From: Photobacterium rosenbergii
Lineage (GTDB): Bacteria > Pseudomonadota > Gammaproteobacteria > Enterobacterales > Vibrionaceae
Length of the DNA: 64,000 nucleotides
Assembly (NCBI RefSeq): GCF_003026455.1
Contig: NZ_PYMB01000009.1
Location: 97,930-161,929, forward strand
Reading direction: 5' to 3'
This document shows positions 33,838 to 43,064 of the stretch, piece by piece (position 1 is the stretch's first letter; every line of letters begins with the position of its first letter). Made by a program: the position numbers and the translations under genes. The notes beneath the pieces were generated by a model. That model was not told the DNA's origin. It saw only the letters and a list, made by a program, of their open reading frames with translations, and did not search any database.

Positions 33838-34620
33838 TTATTGCGGATAGTTATGAAAACCTAGTTGTTCTGACACCTTACGGCTAGCATTTTGCAGCAG
33901 TTCTACGTAGTAGGACTTACGCTTTTCATCAAAACGGATGGTTGGTAGCGAGATCGACAGACCGGCAATCACATTACCAAAGCGGTCAAAAACAGGGGCC
34001 GCCATACAGCGAAGGCCTGGCTCTTGCTCTTCGTTATCTTCAGCAAACGCCTGCTCTTTAACGGCCTTCAACTCGCTAAGTAGTTGATCGATATTCTCCA
34101 GCGTTTTGTCAGTATGCTTAACAAAATCGACTCCTTCCAGCGCGTTGCGGGTGAACTCTTCACTGCGGTAAGCCAAAAGGACCTTGCCGATTGCGGTGCT
34201 GTAGAGTGGGTTGCGGCGACCAATGCGCGACTGCATACGCAGGTTGTAGCCTGAATCAATCTTGTGGATGTAGATGATGGCATTTTCATCCAGCGCACCT
34301 AGGTGAAGGGCTTCGTTGGTCTGCTGCGAGATAAGCTGCATCTCTTTGTCACATAGGTCAACCAGGTCAACATGCTCCAATGATGTCGCTCCTAGCTCGA
34401 ACAGTTTCAAAGTCAGCGCATACTTATCAGTCTCACCTTCTTGGGAAACATAGCCCAGCATCTTCATGGTTTGCAGGAAGCGGTAAACCGTACTTTTAGA
34501 CATCATTAGGCGCTGAGACAATTCGGTTACGCCGATCTCTTTTTGCTCGCCCAGGGCCTGAAGGATACCGAATACCTTCATCACCGAGGAGACGGCTTCA
34601 GGTTGCTTTGCGGATTCCAT
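33838..34620 (-). CDS. kdgR: IclR-family regulator of uronate catabolism (KdgR)
   Basis: A 260-residue IclR protein: N-terminal winged helix (GVTELSQRLMMSKSTVYRFLQ) and effector domain with ALHLGALDENAIIYIHKIDSG, RIGRRNPLYSTAIGKVLLAY and FGNVIAGLSISLPTIRF. KdgR-type IclR proteins repress uronate genes and are released by KDG. It lies between kdgK-eda and kduD, which supports the name. Palindromes of one type occur at several promoters in the block. The ribosome site AAGGAAAG precedes the ATG. Confidence 0.85.
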   Translation of the reverse strand: MESAKQPEAVSSVMKVFGILQALGEQKEIGVTELSQRLMMSKSTVYRFLQTMKMLGYVSQEGETDKYALTLKLFELGATSLEHVDLVDLCDKEMQLISQQTNEALHLGALDENAIIYIHKIDSGYNLRMQSRIGRRNPLYSTAIGKVLLAYRSEEFTRNALEGVDFVKHTDKTLENIDQLLSELKAVKEQAFAEDNEEQEPGLRCMAAPVFDRFGNVIAGLSISLPTIRFDEKRKSYYVELLQNASRKVSEQLGFHNYPQ

Positions 34621-34690
34621 CTATCTTTCCTTTCTTTATATTCGTTGTTCTCCGCATTATACGTTCTAACTTTTTGTGTATCTATTTTTA

Positions 34691-34705
34691 TGAAAACCTT
34701 TTTCA
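34691..34705. promoter_or_regulatory. KdgR-type box 1 (kdgR-kduD region)
   Basis: TGAAAACCTTTTTCA: 6-bp perfect arms with a 3-nt centre. Confidence 0.6.
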
Positions 34706-34771
34706 AAAAATATGAATCAACGCGAATTCCCCTTGTTTGTGTGACTGCGATCAAAGCTGAGGAATCAAAAA

Positions 34772-34786
34772 TAAAACAGCTTTTCA
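34772..34786. promoter_or_regulatory. KdgR-type box 2 (kdgR-kduD region)
   Basis: TAAAACAGCTTTTCA is a weaker copy of the same palindrome, nearer to kduD. Confidence 0.4.
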
Positions 34787-34893
34787 AAAAACTTGATGCG
34801 GTTTTTCAGTGTTGTTATAGTGCAACCACATCAACGGAACACAAACATCTTGTTCAGGGCGTTGGAGCCGGGAACACATATCGAGGAAATGAC

Positions 34894-35655
34894 ATGATTC
34901 TGAATACATTCAACCTAGAAGGTAAAGTTGCCATCGTAACCGGCTGTGATACCGGTCTTGGACAAGGTATGGCGCTGGGCCTGGCACAAGCAGGTTGTGA
35001 CATTGTGGGTGTCAACATTGTTGAGCCAACAGAAACGATTGAGAAAATCAAAGCCACTGGCCGCGAGTTCCTGGATATCCGTGCCAACCTGATGAAAACC
35101 GATGACATTGCAGGCATTGTTGATCAGGCGGTAACCCAGTTTGGCAAGATCGACATCTTGGTTAACAACGCCGGTATCATCCGTCGTAACGACGCGATTG
35201 ATTTCAGTGAGCAGGATTGGGACGATGTAATGAACATCAACATCAAGTCGCTGTTCTTCATGTCTCAGGCCGTCGCCAAGCAGTTCATTTCTCAGGGCCA
35301 TGGCGGCAAAATCATCAATATTGCGTCGATGCTGTCTTACCAAGGCGGTATCCGCGTACCGTCATACACGGCATCGAAAAGCGGCGTAATGGGCGTGACC
35401 CGCCTGATGGCCAACGAGTGGGCCAAGCACAACATCAATGTTAACGCGATCGCTCCGGGTTACATGGCGACCAACAACACCGCGCAACTACGTGCTGATG
35501 AGAAGCGTAATGCCGAAATCCTTGAGCGTATCCCAGCGGATCGTTGGGGCGAGCCTGCAGATCTGGCAGGTCCTTGTGTGTTCCTGGCTTCTGATGCGGC
35601 TTCTTATGTTAACGGTTATACCGTGGCTGTTGATGGCGGCTGGCTAGCACGTTAA
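34894..35655 (+). CDS. kduD: 2-dehydro-3-deoxy-D-gluconate 5-dehydrogenase (KduD), copy 1
   Basis: A 253-residue SDR: MILNTFNLEGKVAIVTGC, NNAGIIRRNDAIDFSEQDW, and the active site PSYTASKSGVMGVTR; the end reads NGYTVAVDGGWLAR. KduD reduces 2,5-diketo-3-deoxygluconate to KDG. I start at 34894 (GAGGAAATG); the longer frame runs through the kdgR promoter. A second copy with almost the same sequence is at 38.7-39.5 kb. An own terminator follows. Confidence 0.9.
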   Translation: MILNTFNLEGKVAIVTGCDTGLGQGMALGLAQAGCDIVGVNIVEPTETIEKIKATGREFLDIRANLMKTDDIAGIVDQAVTQFGKIDILVNNAGIIRRNDAIDFSEQDWDDVMNINIKSLFFMSQAVAKQFISQGHGGKIINIASMLSYQGGIRVPSYTASKSGVMGVTRLMANEWAKHNINVNAIAPGYMATNNTAQLRADEKRNAEILERIPADRWGEPADLAGPCVFLASDAASYVNGYTVAVDGGWLAR

Positions 35656-35670
35656 TCGCAACAAGACATC

Positions 35671-35708
35671 AAGCGGCTGCATCTGTATGGGGGGGCGGCC
35701 GCTTTTTC
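35671..35708 (+). terminator. Terminator after kduD copy 1
   Basis: AAGCGGC and GCCGCTT pair around a G-rich loop, followed by TTTTT. Confidence 0.65.
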
Positions 35709-35757
35709 GTATTTGAGAGCTGCTCGTTTTGGCAGCTAACTACCAGTGGAAAAGACA

Positions 35758-36267
35758 GTGTTCGGTGAATTATCTTTGGCCCAGATGCTGGGCTTTGTCA
35801 GCTTTGCCTTGGGTATTGCGGCGTTTTATCAAAAGGATGATAAGAAGCTAAAGCTGGTGATGGTGGTATTCAATATCAACCATATGGTGCATTTCTTCTT
35901 GCTTGGTGCGGTTACTGCAGGCTTCAGCGCGTTGCTTTCAGCTTTCCGCACTGCTTTGTCGGTAAAGTTCCAATCTAGGCTGCTCGCCTATTTCTTTATT
36001 GGCTGTAACTTGGCGGTTGGCTTTTATCTGGCGGATGGCTGGTTAGATTTACTACCGATTGCTGGAGCATGTATTGGTACCTATGCTTTATTCTGCCTTG
36101 AAGGGATCAAGTTGCGCTTGGCGTTCTTTGTCGGTGCTTTGTGCTGGCTCAGCAACAATATTGTGGTGGGCTCGATTGGCGGTACCTTGCTTGAAGCGAC
36201 CCTGCTTAGTGTCAATGTGGTAACCATGCTAAGGCTTCACCGCCAGCAGCAACTCGCGACAGCGTAG
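35758..36267 (+). CDS. YgjV-family inner-membrane protein
   Basis: About 170 residues with five to six membrane helices, matching the YgjV family (AQMLGFVSFALGIAAFYQKDDKKLKLVMV). No function is known. GTG at 35758 is chosen because GGAAAAGAC precedes it; a GTG 12 bp upstream is possible. Sits between kduD and a HAD gene and has no clear link to uronates. Confidence 0.7.
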   Translation: MFGELSLAQMLGFVSFALGIAAFYQKDDKKLKLVMVVFNINHMVHFFLLGAVTAGFSALLSAFRTALSVKFQSRLLAYFFIGCNLAVGFYLADGWLDLLPIAGACIGTYALFCLEGIKLRLAFFVGALCWLSNNIVVGSIGGTLLEATLLSVNVVTMLRLHRQQQLATA

Positions 36268-36384
36268 GAAAAGCTATATTAATCAGTCAACGCATTGTTT
36301 CCTGACAGGGACGTCATAGGAAAGAATGCATTGAATTAATCGGATATATTGTAGGCTCTTTCAAGTGACTAGCATGAGGGAGCC

Positions 36385-37095
36385 ATGAAGCTAGATGCGA
36401 TTTTATGGGATTACGATGGCACGATTGTTAATTCCGTCCCCAAGAATATCGACATAACCAAGCGTATCCTCTCCATTGTTGCCCCCCATTTATCAGGCGA
36501 CAACCTGCCCCAATGCCTGCAAAGTGAAGCAGCCTACCACCAGGTAAACCATGCTGCCAAAAACTGGCAGGAACTCTACGTGAAATACTACGGTATGACC
36601 GAGGCGGAAATGCTGCAGGCTGGCACTATGTGGGCAGAGCATCAGCTCACCAATACGACGCCTGTCACCCTTTTTGAGGGGATGAAGGATACAGTCAAAC
36701 GTCTCTCTGACATTCCCCATGGTATTTGCTCGCAAAACGCAGCAATGAATATCAAAGGGGTACTTTCTCAAGCGAAGGTCGATACTTATTTCAAGGCAGT
36801 GATCGGCTATGACGATGTTTCGACGGGCGGGCAGAAGCCTTCTCCTGAGGGCGGTGTAAAGTGCCTGGAGCGGTTATTTGGTAAGCCTGACGGCAAGGTG
36901 ATCATGTATGTCGGCGACCATGAGGCGGATGTGAAATTTGCCCGGAACCTGCAATTGGAACTCGGCCAGCATTCAACTGTTATCTCTGTTGCGGCGGCAT
37001 ACAGTGGCGCGTTGCCGGATACATGGCAGACTCAACCTGATTTTGTTATCCGCTCGCCATTTGAGTTAACGGCAATCTGTGAGCCTTACCTCTAA
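36385..37095 (+). CDS. HAD family hydrolase
   Basis: A 236-residue phosphatase-type HAD protein: motif I DAILWDYDGTIVNS, motif II GICSQNAAMN and motif IV VGDHEADVKFA. It has a helical cap domain (subclass I). Substrate unknown; a sugar phosphate or phosphoglycolate-like phosphatase is possible. Ribosome site GAGGGAG is strong. A palindromic terminator follows. Confidence 0.8.
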   Translation: MKLDAILWDYDGTIVNSVPKNIDITKRILSIVAPHLSGDNLPQCLQSEAAYHQVNHAAKNWQELYVKYYGMTEAEMLQAGTMWAEHQLTNTTPVTLFEGMKDTVKRLSDIPHGICSQNAAMNIKGVLSQAKVDTYFKAVIGYDDVSTGGQKPSPEGGVKCLERLFGKPDGKVIMYVGDHEADVKFARNLQLELGQHSTVISVAAAYSGALPDTWQTQPDFVIRSPFELTAICEPYL

Positions 37096-37123
37096 AGAGA
37101 TTATTGGATAAACCCCATAGGAA

Positions 37124-37153
37124 AAGGCCCAGAGCATGCTCTGGGCCTTCTTA
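37124..37153. terminator. Palindromic terminator after the HAD gene
   Basis: AAGGCCCAGAG-CATG-CTCTGGGCCTT then CTTAATT, 11-bp perfect stem; it also faces the convergent isomerase gene. Confidence 0.75.
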
Positions 37154-37195
37154 ATTTCAGTCAATAAACCAAAATCAAATTGGTCTATTGGCAAA

Positions 37196-37834
37196 TTACT
37201 TTTCTAGTACAGACAGAACGTAGTCTTTGATGGCTTCGTCCTGGCAGTTTGCGAAGAAGCACTCTTGGAACTGCTTGCTGCCAACCGCAGTTTTCACCAA
37301 TTCTTGGTCAATCGCACGTAGGCCTTCAACCACATCTTTAGACACAGCCGCTTTCACATCGTTAAGGATTGCTGCGTTTGCCTGCTGAGGTGCTGCACGC
37401 TCGATTGGGTAACCCTCGCCGCGCTTGCCAGTAAAGGCTTTTTCGAAGATGTAGCGGATGTTCAGCTCGCCTGCCCAGCCAAAACCTTTTGCGAAGGCTA
37501 GAGAGATAGCATTGCCGTTATTGATTTGGTTGAAAAGGAATGCATCCGAAGGCTCTAGGCAGTAACCACACACAACACCTGGGTGAAGGTTACTTGCCAT
37601 CAATGCGCCCTGGCCTGTACCACAGCCCGTTACGACGAAATCTACAGCCTTAGAGTTAAGAAGAATATTCGCCATGATACCTAGGTGGATGTAGGTAAGG
37701 TGGTGATCGTTCTCATCTGTCATACCAACGTTGAAAACGTCGTGGCCTAGGCCACCTGCAACGTTGTTAAGCTCAGCTGCAACCATAGCATTCTTAGGTG
37801 CTTGGCTGTTTTCCATCATTAGTGCGATTTTCAT
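37196..37834 (-). CDS. RpiB/LacAB-family isomerase, DhuI-like (replaces KduI)
   Basis: A 212-residue RpiB-type protein with the signature VVTGCGTGQGALMASN and VCGYCLEPSDAFLFNQINNGNAISL. In streptococci DhuI, of this same family, isomerises 4-deoxy-5-hexosulose uronate and passes it to DhuD; the KduI cupin is absent here. The neighbours kdgF, kduD and kdgK fit that role, so it is likely the isomerase before KduD. A KdgR-type box lies just upstream. The fold is sure, the substrate inferred. Confidence 0.7.
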   Translation of the reverse strand: MKIALMMENSQAPKNAMVAAELNNVAGGLGHDVFNVGMTDENDHHLTYIHLGIMANILLNSKAVDFVVTGCGTGQGALMASNLHPGVVCGYCLEPSDAFLFNQINNGNAISLAFAKGFGWAGELNIRYIFEKAFTGKRGEGYPIERAAPQQANAAILNDVKAAVSKDVVEGLRAIDQELVKTAVGSKQFQECFFANCQDEAIKDYVLSVLEK

Positions 37835-37886
37835 AACTATATCTCTCTGTCGTTGATGGTTTGAGTATAAGATAGAGATTTAAAAA

Positions 37887-37901
37887 TGAAAAGGCTTTTC
37901 A
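37887..37901. promoter_or_regulatory. KdgR-type box 3 (isomerase promoter)
   Basis: TGAAAAGGCTTTTCA: perfect 6-bp arms, 53 bp upstream of the dhuI-like gene. Confidence 0.6.
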
Positions 37902-38164
37902 AAAAAATAAAAATTAAATTATTTAAACTGTGACTTTGAGCGAGTTACGTCACATTTATTGAGGGTGATGGTGCTCATTCAAGACAAGTCTTTGCGTCAT
38001 TTCTTTATAGATTTGTAACTTGTTGAATCACCATGGTTGGATGTAAATTGCTGTTTTTAATATGTTTGTTTGTGGGTGGTTAGATCTGGTGGTACTTAGG
38101 AGAGCGTAGTGGACTCTGGTTTTTCAATGGATCTTCAAGGTAATGCTTTGGAATTACTGCAAAG

Positions 38165-38179
38165 TAAAACATGGTTTCA
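38165..38179. promoter_or_regulatory. KdgR-type box 4 (kdgF promoter)
   Basis: TAAAACATGGTTTCA, one mismatch between arms; about 107 bp upstream of kdgF. Confidence 0.5.
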
Positions 38180-38285
38180 TTTATTTTTAATTGGTGAGTT
38201 TTTGATGTAAAGTGTACCAAGTTGCCCTGAGGGTTTGGGGTAAACCTATCAATGAAAAATGCACAACCAGAGAGAAGGTACGCAA

Positions 38286-38612
38286 ATGTTTGTATTCAAT
38301 AACGATATTGTGATGGAAGATCTGGGTGAAGGTGTGAGCCGTAAGATCCTGGCCCACAGCGATAACATGATGTCGGTCGAAGTGCACTTTGAGGAAGGTG
38401 CGATTGGTGCCTTGCACACCCACCCGCATGAGCAGCTAACCTACGTGTTATCGGGTGAGTTTGAATTCACCATTGGCAACGACACCAAAATCGTCAAAGC
38501 GGGTGACACTATGTACAAAGAGCCAGAGATCCTACACGGTTGCCGTTGTCTGAAAGCAGGCGTACTGATTGATACCTTCACACCAATGCGCCAGGACTTC
38601 GTTGCAGCCTAA
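38286..38612 (+). CDS. kdgF: KdgF, cupin linearising unsaturated uronates
   Basis: A 108-residue cupin. The metal-site cluster is H44, H46, H48, Q50 (GALHTHPHEQL) and H84; D96, F98 and R102 (DTFTPMR) match the D-x-F-x3-R active-site pattern of KdgF. It opens 4,5-unsaturated galacturonate or guluronate to 5-keto-4-deoxyuronate (DKI), the substrate of the isomerase. The start at 38286 has AAGGTACG upstream. It is divergent from the isomerase gene. Confidence 0.85.
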   Translation: MFVFNNDIVMEDLGEGVSRKILAHSDNMMSVEVHFEEGAIGALHTHPHEQLTYVLSGEFEFTIGNDTKIVKAGDTMYKEPEILHGCRCLKAGVLIDTFTPMRQDFVAA

Positions 38613-38645
38613 GCGCAGAAACGATATTAATAAATGAAATATCGA

Positions 38646-38677
38646 AAGGCCGGGGCATTGAACTGCCCCGGCCTTTT
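38646..38677. terminator. Terminator between kdgF and kduD copy 2
   Basis: AGGCCGGGGCA and TGCCCCGGCCT with TTTT; it serves both convergent genes. Confidence 0.85.
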
Positions 38678-38706
38678 TGTATTCATTCGGTCTATTAGGG
38701 GATGGT

Positions 38707-39468
38707 TTACCTTGCCAACCAGCCACCATCAACGGCCATGGTAAAGCCATTGACATAGTTGGCCGCATCAGAGGCTAGGAAAACGGCTGGGCCAGCCAGA
38801 TCTTCTGGGTTGCCCCAACGGTCAGCAGGGATACGTTCGAGGATTTCCTGATTGCGTTTTTCGTCATCGCGTAGTTGGGCCGTATTGTCTGTCGCCATGT
38901 AGCCCGGTGCGATCGCATTGACATTGATGTTGTGCTTGGCCCATTCGTTGGCCATCAGGCGAGTCACACCCATGACACCACTTTTTGAGGCTGTATAAGA
39001 AGGAACACGGATCCCGCCCTGGAAAGAGAGCATGGAAGCGACGTTGATGATTTTGCCACCATTACCTTGGGCAATGAACTGTTTGGCGACCGCCTGGCTG
39101 AGGAAAAACGTGGTTTTGAGGTTGATATCCATCACATCATCCCAGTCTTGCTCACTGAAGTTGATGGCATCTTCGCGGCGGATGATCCCGGCATTGTTGA
39201 CCAGAATGTCGATTTTACCGAATTGCTCCAGTGTGGCAGCGATGATGTTCGGGATATCATCGGTCTTGATCAAATTGGCACGAATATCGATAAACTGACG
39301 GCCTAATGCTTCGACTTTGGCTTTGGTCTCCTCACTACCGGAAGAGCTCACACCGACAATATTACAACCGGCTTCGGCAAGCCCTAGAGTAATACCTTGG
39401 CCCAACCCACGATTACAACCAGTAACAATGGCGACTTTGCCTTCAAGATTAAATGCGTTGAGTATCAT
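38707..39468 (-). CDS. kduD: KduD-type dehydrogenase, copy 2
   Basis: A 253-residue SDR almost identical in length and motifs to copy 1 at 34.9-35.7 kb (MILNAFNLEGKVAIVTGC, NNAGIIRREDAINFSEQDW, PSYTASKSG, VDGGWLAR). The differences lie mainly in the first half. Both keep all SDR catalytic residues, so both are probably active; the second may act on a related substrate such as DEH. A KdgR-type box lies upstream. Confidence 0.85.
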   Translation of the reverse strand: MILNAFNLEGKVAIVTGCNRGLGQGITLGLAEAGCNIVGVSSSGSEETKAKVEALGRQFIDIRANLIKTDDIPNIIAATLEQFGKIDILVNNAGIIRREDAINFSEQDWDDVMDINLKTTFFLSQAVAKQFIAQGNGGKIINVASMLSFQGGIRVPSYTASKSGVMGVTRLMANEWAKHNINVNAIAPGYMATDNTAQLRDDEKRNQEILERIPADRWGNPEDLAGPAVFLASDAANYVNGFTMAVDGGWLAR

Positions 39469-39557
39469 GCCTATTCCTCGTAATGATGGTTATGCCAAAG
39501 GGCTGTCGGTACATTCAGGCTTCAAGTTTACCATCCTTGAGCTGAAACTTAAATAAA

Positions 39558-39572
39558 TGAAACTGTGTTTTA
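39558..39572. promoter_or_regulatory. KdgR-type box 5 (kduD copy 2)
   Basis: TGAAACTGTGTTTTA: arms match the consensus at 10 of 12 positions, about 90 bp upstream of the start. Confidence 0.5.
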
Positions 39573-39631
39573 CTTTTATGATTTGTTTTTATTTGCCGCT
39601 AAAGGCAACTGGCTTAATAGCCATAAATAAA

Positions 39632-39655
39632 AACGGCTTTCTGTAGAAAGCCGTT
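39632..39655 (-). terminator. Terminator after uxaC
   Basis: AACGGCTTTC-TGTA-GAAAGCCGTT, perfect 10-bp stem; on the minus strand a T-run follows. Confidence 0.8.
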
Positions 39656-39674
39656 GGGTAGATGCTATGCGAAG

Positions 39675-41081
39675 TTAGAGCTTGAAATAGTCTCTGGCGT
39701 TGCGATAGCAAATGTCGGTGATGAGGCGCTTGAGCAGAGCGTCATCATCAGGCAGTTCGCCTCGCTCAACCCACTCGCCGACCAAGTTACATAAAATACG
39801 GCGGAAGTACTCATGGCGGGGGTAGGAGAGGAAGCTTCTCGAGTCGGTCAGCATGCCGACGAAACGTCCTAAGGCACCTAAGTTCCCCAAAGTCTTTAAC
39901 TGGTTAACAATGCCGTCTTTCTGATCGTTGAACCACCAGGCTGCCCCCAGTTGGATTTTGCCCGGCCCGCAGTCGCTGTCCTGAAAAGCACCGATCATTG
40001 CTCCGAGTACATAGTTATCTTTCGGGTTAAGGCAGTACAAGATGGTCTTCGGCATCGAGTGTTGGTAATCAAGCGAGCTTAGGAGTTTGCCAAGGTTTTG
40101 TGCAATGCAGGTATCGTCGATAGCGCTAAAACCCGTTGCCCCACCGAGCTGCTCGAAGCGGCGTTTGTTGGTGTCTTGCAATACCCCGATATGGATCTGC
40201 ATGACCCAGCCAAAGTCATGGTTTTTTTGGCCGAGGAACTGAAATAGCTGGGTTTTGAATTGATGGATCTCTTGGTCTGATAGCGACTCGCCTGCAAGTG
40301 CTTTGGTAAAGGCCCGGTTGGCGTCTTCCACTGTGCCGTCTGCATAGGGGATGGTCTTCAGGCCAAGGTCTGATAAGCGGCAACCATGCTGGTGGAAATA
40401 TTCGAACCGCTGTGTCAGGGCTTTGAAAAGCTCATCGATATTGTGGATACTCGAATCTGTTGTTGACGCGAGCTTGGCAACCCAGGTTACGAACTTCTTG
40501 CTATTGTCGATGTTGAACACATCATCGGCCCGGAAGGTCGGCAGCACTTTGACTTTGAAGTCGGCTTCTGCCAGATGGCGATGGTAGCGAAGGTCGCTCA
40601 GCGGATCATCGGTGGTGCACAGCGACTCGACATTCATCCTTGCTAATAGCTGCCTTGCAGAAAAGTTATCCCCACCGATCAGCTCGTTACATTGTTGCCA
40701 AATCTTGTCGCAGTTTTCAGGGCAAATAAGATCGGTCACGCCGAAATAGCGCTGCAGTTCCATATGGGCCCAGTGATAAAAAGGGTTACCGACAAGGTAA
40801 GGGACGGTTTCGCACCACTTCTGGAATTTCTCATAATCACTGGCATCACCCGTAATGTAATGCTCATCAATTCCGTTGCTGCGCATTGCCCGCCAGACAT
40901 AGTGATCATGGGAGAGCCAGGCGTCGGCAATCGAGCGGTAATGGATATCATGATAGATATCTTGGGCGCTCAAGTGGTTGTGGTAATCAATGATAGGAAG
41001 TGCTTTGGCGTAGCTATGGTAGAGGTGCTGGGCTGTAGGGGTATGCAGCAGAAAGTGCTGATCAAGGAAAGGCTTCTTCAT
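39675..41081 (-). CDS. uxaC: Glucuronate/galacturonate isomerase (UxaC)
   Basis: About 468 residues of the UxaC family: LPIIDYHNHLSAQDIYHD with metal-binding histidines, CTTDDPLSDLRYHRHL and MLTDSRSFLSYPRHEYFRR. It isomerises glucuronate to fructuronate or galacturonate to tagaturonate. No uxuA, uxuB or uxaB gene is in the window, so later steps must be elsewhere. I start at 41081; the longer frame has no ribosome site. Confidence 0.88.
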   Translation of the reverse strand: MKKPFLDQHFLLHTPTAQHLYHSYAKALPIIDYHNHLSAQDIYHDIHYRSIADAWLSHDHYVWRAMRSNGIDEHYITGDASDYEKFQKWCETVPYLVGNPFYHWAHMELQRYFGVTDLICPENCDKIWQQCNELIGGDNFSARQLLARMNVESLCTTDDPLSDLRYHRHLAEADFKVKVLPTFRADDVFNIDNSKKFVTWVAKLASTTDSSIHNIDELFKALTQRFEYFHQHGCRLSDLGLKTIPYADGTVEDANRAFTKALAGESLSDQEIHQFKTQLFQFLGQKNHDFGWVMQIHIGVLQDTNKRRFEQLGGATGFSAIDDTCIAQNLGKLLSSLDYQHSMPKTILYCLNPKDNYVLGAMIGAFQDSDCGPGKIQLGAAWWFNDQKDGIVNQLKTLGNLGALGRFVGMLTDSRSFLSYPRHEYFRRILCNLVGEWVERGELPDDDALLKRLITDICYRNARDYFKL

Positions 41082-41137
41082 AACATACTCTTCTCGTGAC
41101 GATATCGTTGTCAGCTTGGCTGGTTGGGGCAAACTAA

Positions 41138-41166
41138 AATGCCGCTTCAAGCGATGAAGCGGCATT
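41138..41166 (-). terminator. Intergenic hairpin after the second symporter
   Basis: ATGCCGCTTC-AAGCGAT-GAAGCGGCAT, perfect stem, with TTTT on the minus strand. It ends the symporter transcript about 20 bp past its stop codon. Confidence 0.7.
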
Positions 41167-41184
41167 GGATAGCAGGTTGGTGTA

Positions 41185-42960
41185 TTAACTCTGCGTTACT
41201 AGGTTTTCAGCGGGTTGGGTTTTGCTTTGGGCACTCTTTTTGAGTAAGTAACCAGCCAGCAAAATCAATCCAGCGCAGCATAGGAACAGGAAGCGTCCCC
41301 ACAGTGGATTAGGCAGCAGTGTCATCGCCAGCAGGCCCGTACCCATCATGATGGTGATGGTACCCAGCTTTTCACGCTGCATTTTGTCGAACTCGTCTTG
41401 TTCGCTGTCTGCGATACACTCTGTTTCAACGTTCTCGAAGAACTTCGCCACTTCTGCTTTTTCCTGCTCATTCAAAGAGTCTTCCTTGTAGAACAATGTC
41501 GTCGCCCAGAAGAAGCCCGCAGTTAGGAATAGGTGGGCGGCGATAGCAATCATGTTACGCATTTCAGATGCTTCACGGCCAGTGAACTCGATGCCTAGCA
41601 GGTCACCAAGAGCTGCCGGAGTGAACACATTCACACACAACCAAGAGACGAACATACCGAATACTACGGTGCCCCAAGCTGCCCAACGTGGTGTCTTCTT
41701 AATGAACATACCCATGAACAGTGGCACTAGGATTGGTGATGAAGCCAGAGTCGATACTGTCATCATCAATTCGAACAGGCTCAGCTCTTTTAGGTTTGCG
41801 AACAGTTGGGCAACAAGGATGACGATAATGCCGTTAACGATACAGGTGATCTGGCCAACGCGTAGTTGTGATTTCTCGCTACCAGGCTTGTTCTTACAGA
41901 CAACCGGTGTCCAGAAGCTGCGTACAAAGATACCCGAGTTACGGTTCAGTGCTGAGTCCATTGAAGACATGGTCGCTGCAAAGATACCGGCAACAAGCAG
42001 GCCGACAGTACCGGCAGGCATGGTGTTTTCTGCAAACACTAGGTATACCGCATCAGAGGCTTTGCCGCCTAGCGCCGCGTATTGGGTAGCCGCTTCAGGG
42101 TAAAGGATAGCTGATGCCCATGGCGGGATGAACCAAATCAAGCTACCAACCGCCATCAGGCACATTGCCATCAATGCCGCTTTGCTCGCATTGTTGGAGT
42201 CTTTGGCGTTGAGGAAACGGTAAGAGTCCTGCATGTTGTTGATATTCTGAACCTGTTTGACAAAGAAGAACAGGAAAGTACCAACGATAATCAGCGGGTA
42301 GTTCATATCTGGGCCCATTACGAAACCAGATGGGAAGTTGGTGACAATCTCACCTGGGCCGCCAACAGCAACAAGGGCAACGATGGCACAGGCAACAGAG
42401 ATAACCGCAACAACCATGGTCTGAACGAAGTCAGAAGCCACCACACCCCAAGCACCGGAAAGAAGTGAGATTGCCAATACCGCAAGGCCTGTCAGCCAGA
42501 TGGTCGTGGTCATATCAAAACCAAATGCAGCGCCTACAAAGACTGACAAACCGTTTAGCCAAACACCGGCATTCAAGATGCTAAGGGGAATGATCGCCCA
42601 GGTGAAAAATTGTTCGTTGGTACTACCAAAACGGTTACGGATTGCCTGGGTCGGGGTATCGACTCGGGTCTGGCGGAAGCGCTTAGCAAACCAAAGGTAA
42701 GAGACACCGTAGGCCAGTACGTTACCGATGAAGACGGCAGCAGCCAGCATACCATCGTTAAAGCCTTTACCCGCAGCACCGGTGAAGGTCCAGGCACTGA
42801 ACTGGGTCATGAAAGCAGTGGAACCTACCATCCACCACAGCATTCGGCCTCCCCCCCGGAAGTAGTCGCTAGAAGAGTTACTGGCCATTTTTTTGAAGGC
42901 GAGGCTGATGAAAACCATCAGCATGAAGTACCCGCCTATTACCATAATCTCTATATTCAT
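41185..42960 (-). CDS. Sodium:solute symporter (SSS family), second copy
   Basis: A 591-residue protein paralogous to the symporter at 8.0-9.8 kb: both share DYFRGGGxMLWWMVG and QFSAWTFTGAAGKG near the start and ATMSSMDSALNRNSGIFVR in the middle. About 14 membrane helices. It lies between uxaC and a cytoplasmic lyase that is divergent from it, so it probably carries unsaturated oligo- or mono-uronate. The long cytoplasmic tail contains charged residues but no known domain. Confidence 0.85.
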   Translation of the reverse strand: MNIEIMVIGGYFMLMVFISLAFKKMASNSSSDYFRGGGRMLWWMVGSTAFMTQFSAWTFTGAAGKGFNDGMLAAAVFIGNVLAYGVSYLWFAKRFRQTRVDTPTQAIRNRFGSTNEQFFTWAIIPLSILNAGVWLNGLSVFVGAAFGFDMTTTIWLTGLAVLAISLLSGAWGVVASDFVQTMVVAVISVACAIVALVAVGGPGEIVTNFPSGFVMGPDMNYPLIIVGTFLFFFVKQVQNINNMQDSYRFLNAKDSNNASKAALMAMCLMAVGSLIWFIPPWASAILYPEAATQYAALGGKASDAVYLVFAENTMPAGTVGLLVAGIFAATMSSMDSALNRNSGIFVRSFWTPVVCKNKPGSEKSQLRVGQITCIVNGIIVILVAQLFANLKELSLFELMMTVSTLASSPILVPLFMGMFIKKTPRWAAWGTVVFGMFVSWLCVNVFTPAALGDLLGIEFTGREASEMRNMIAIAAHLFLTAGFFWATTLFYKEDSLNEQEKAEVAKFFENVETECIADSEQDEFDKMQREKLGTITIMMGTGLLAMTLLPNPLWGRFLFLCCAGLILLAGYLLKKSAQSKTQPAENLVTQS

Positions 42961-43064
42961 AGTGCTCTCTTAGGTTTGCCAACCATTGCATATGATGATT
43001 GGTCTGTTGCGATTTATCGTTCAAAGTTTATGAGAGAAGTCTATGTATTATGATTAGACAAATC

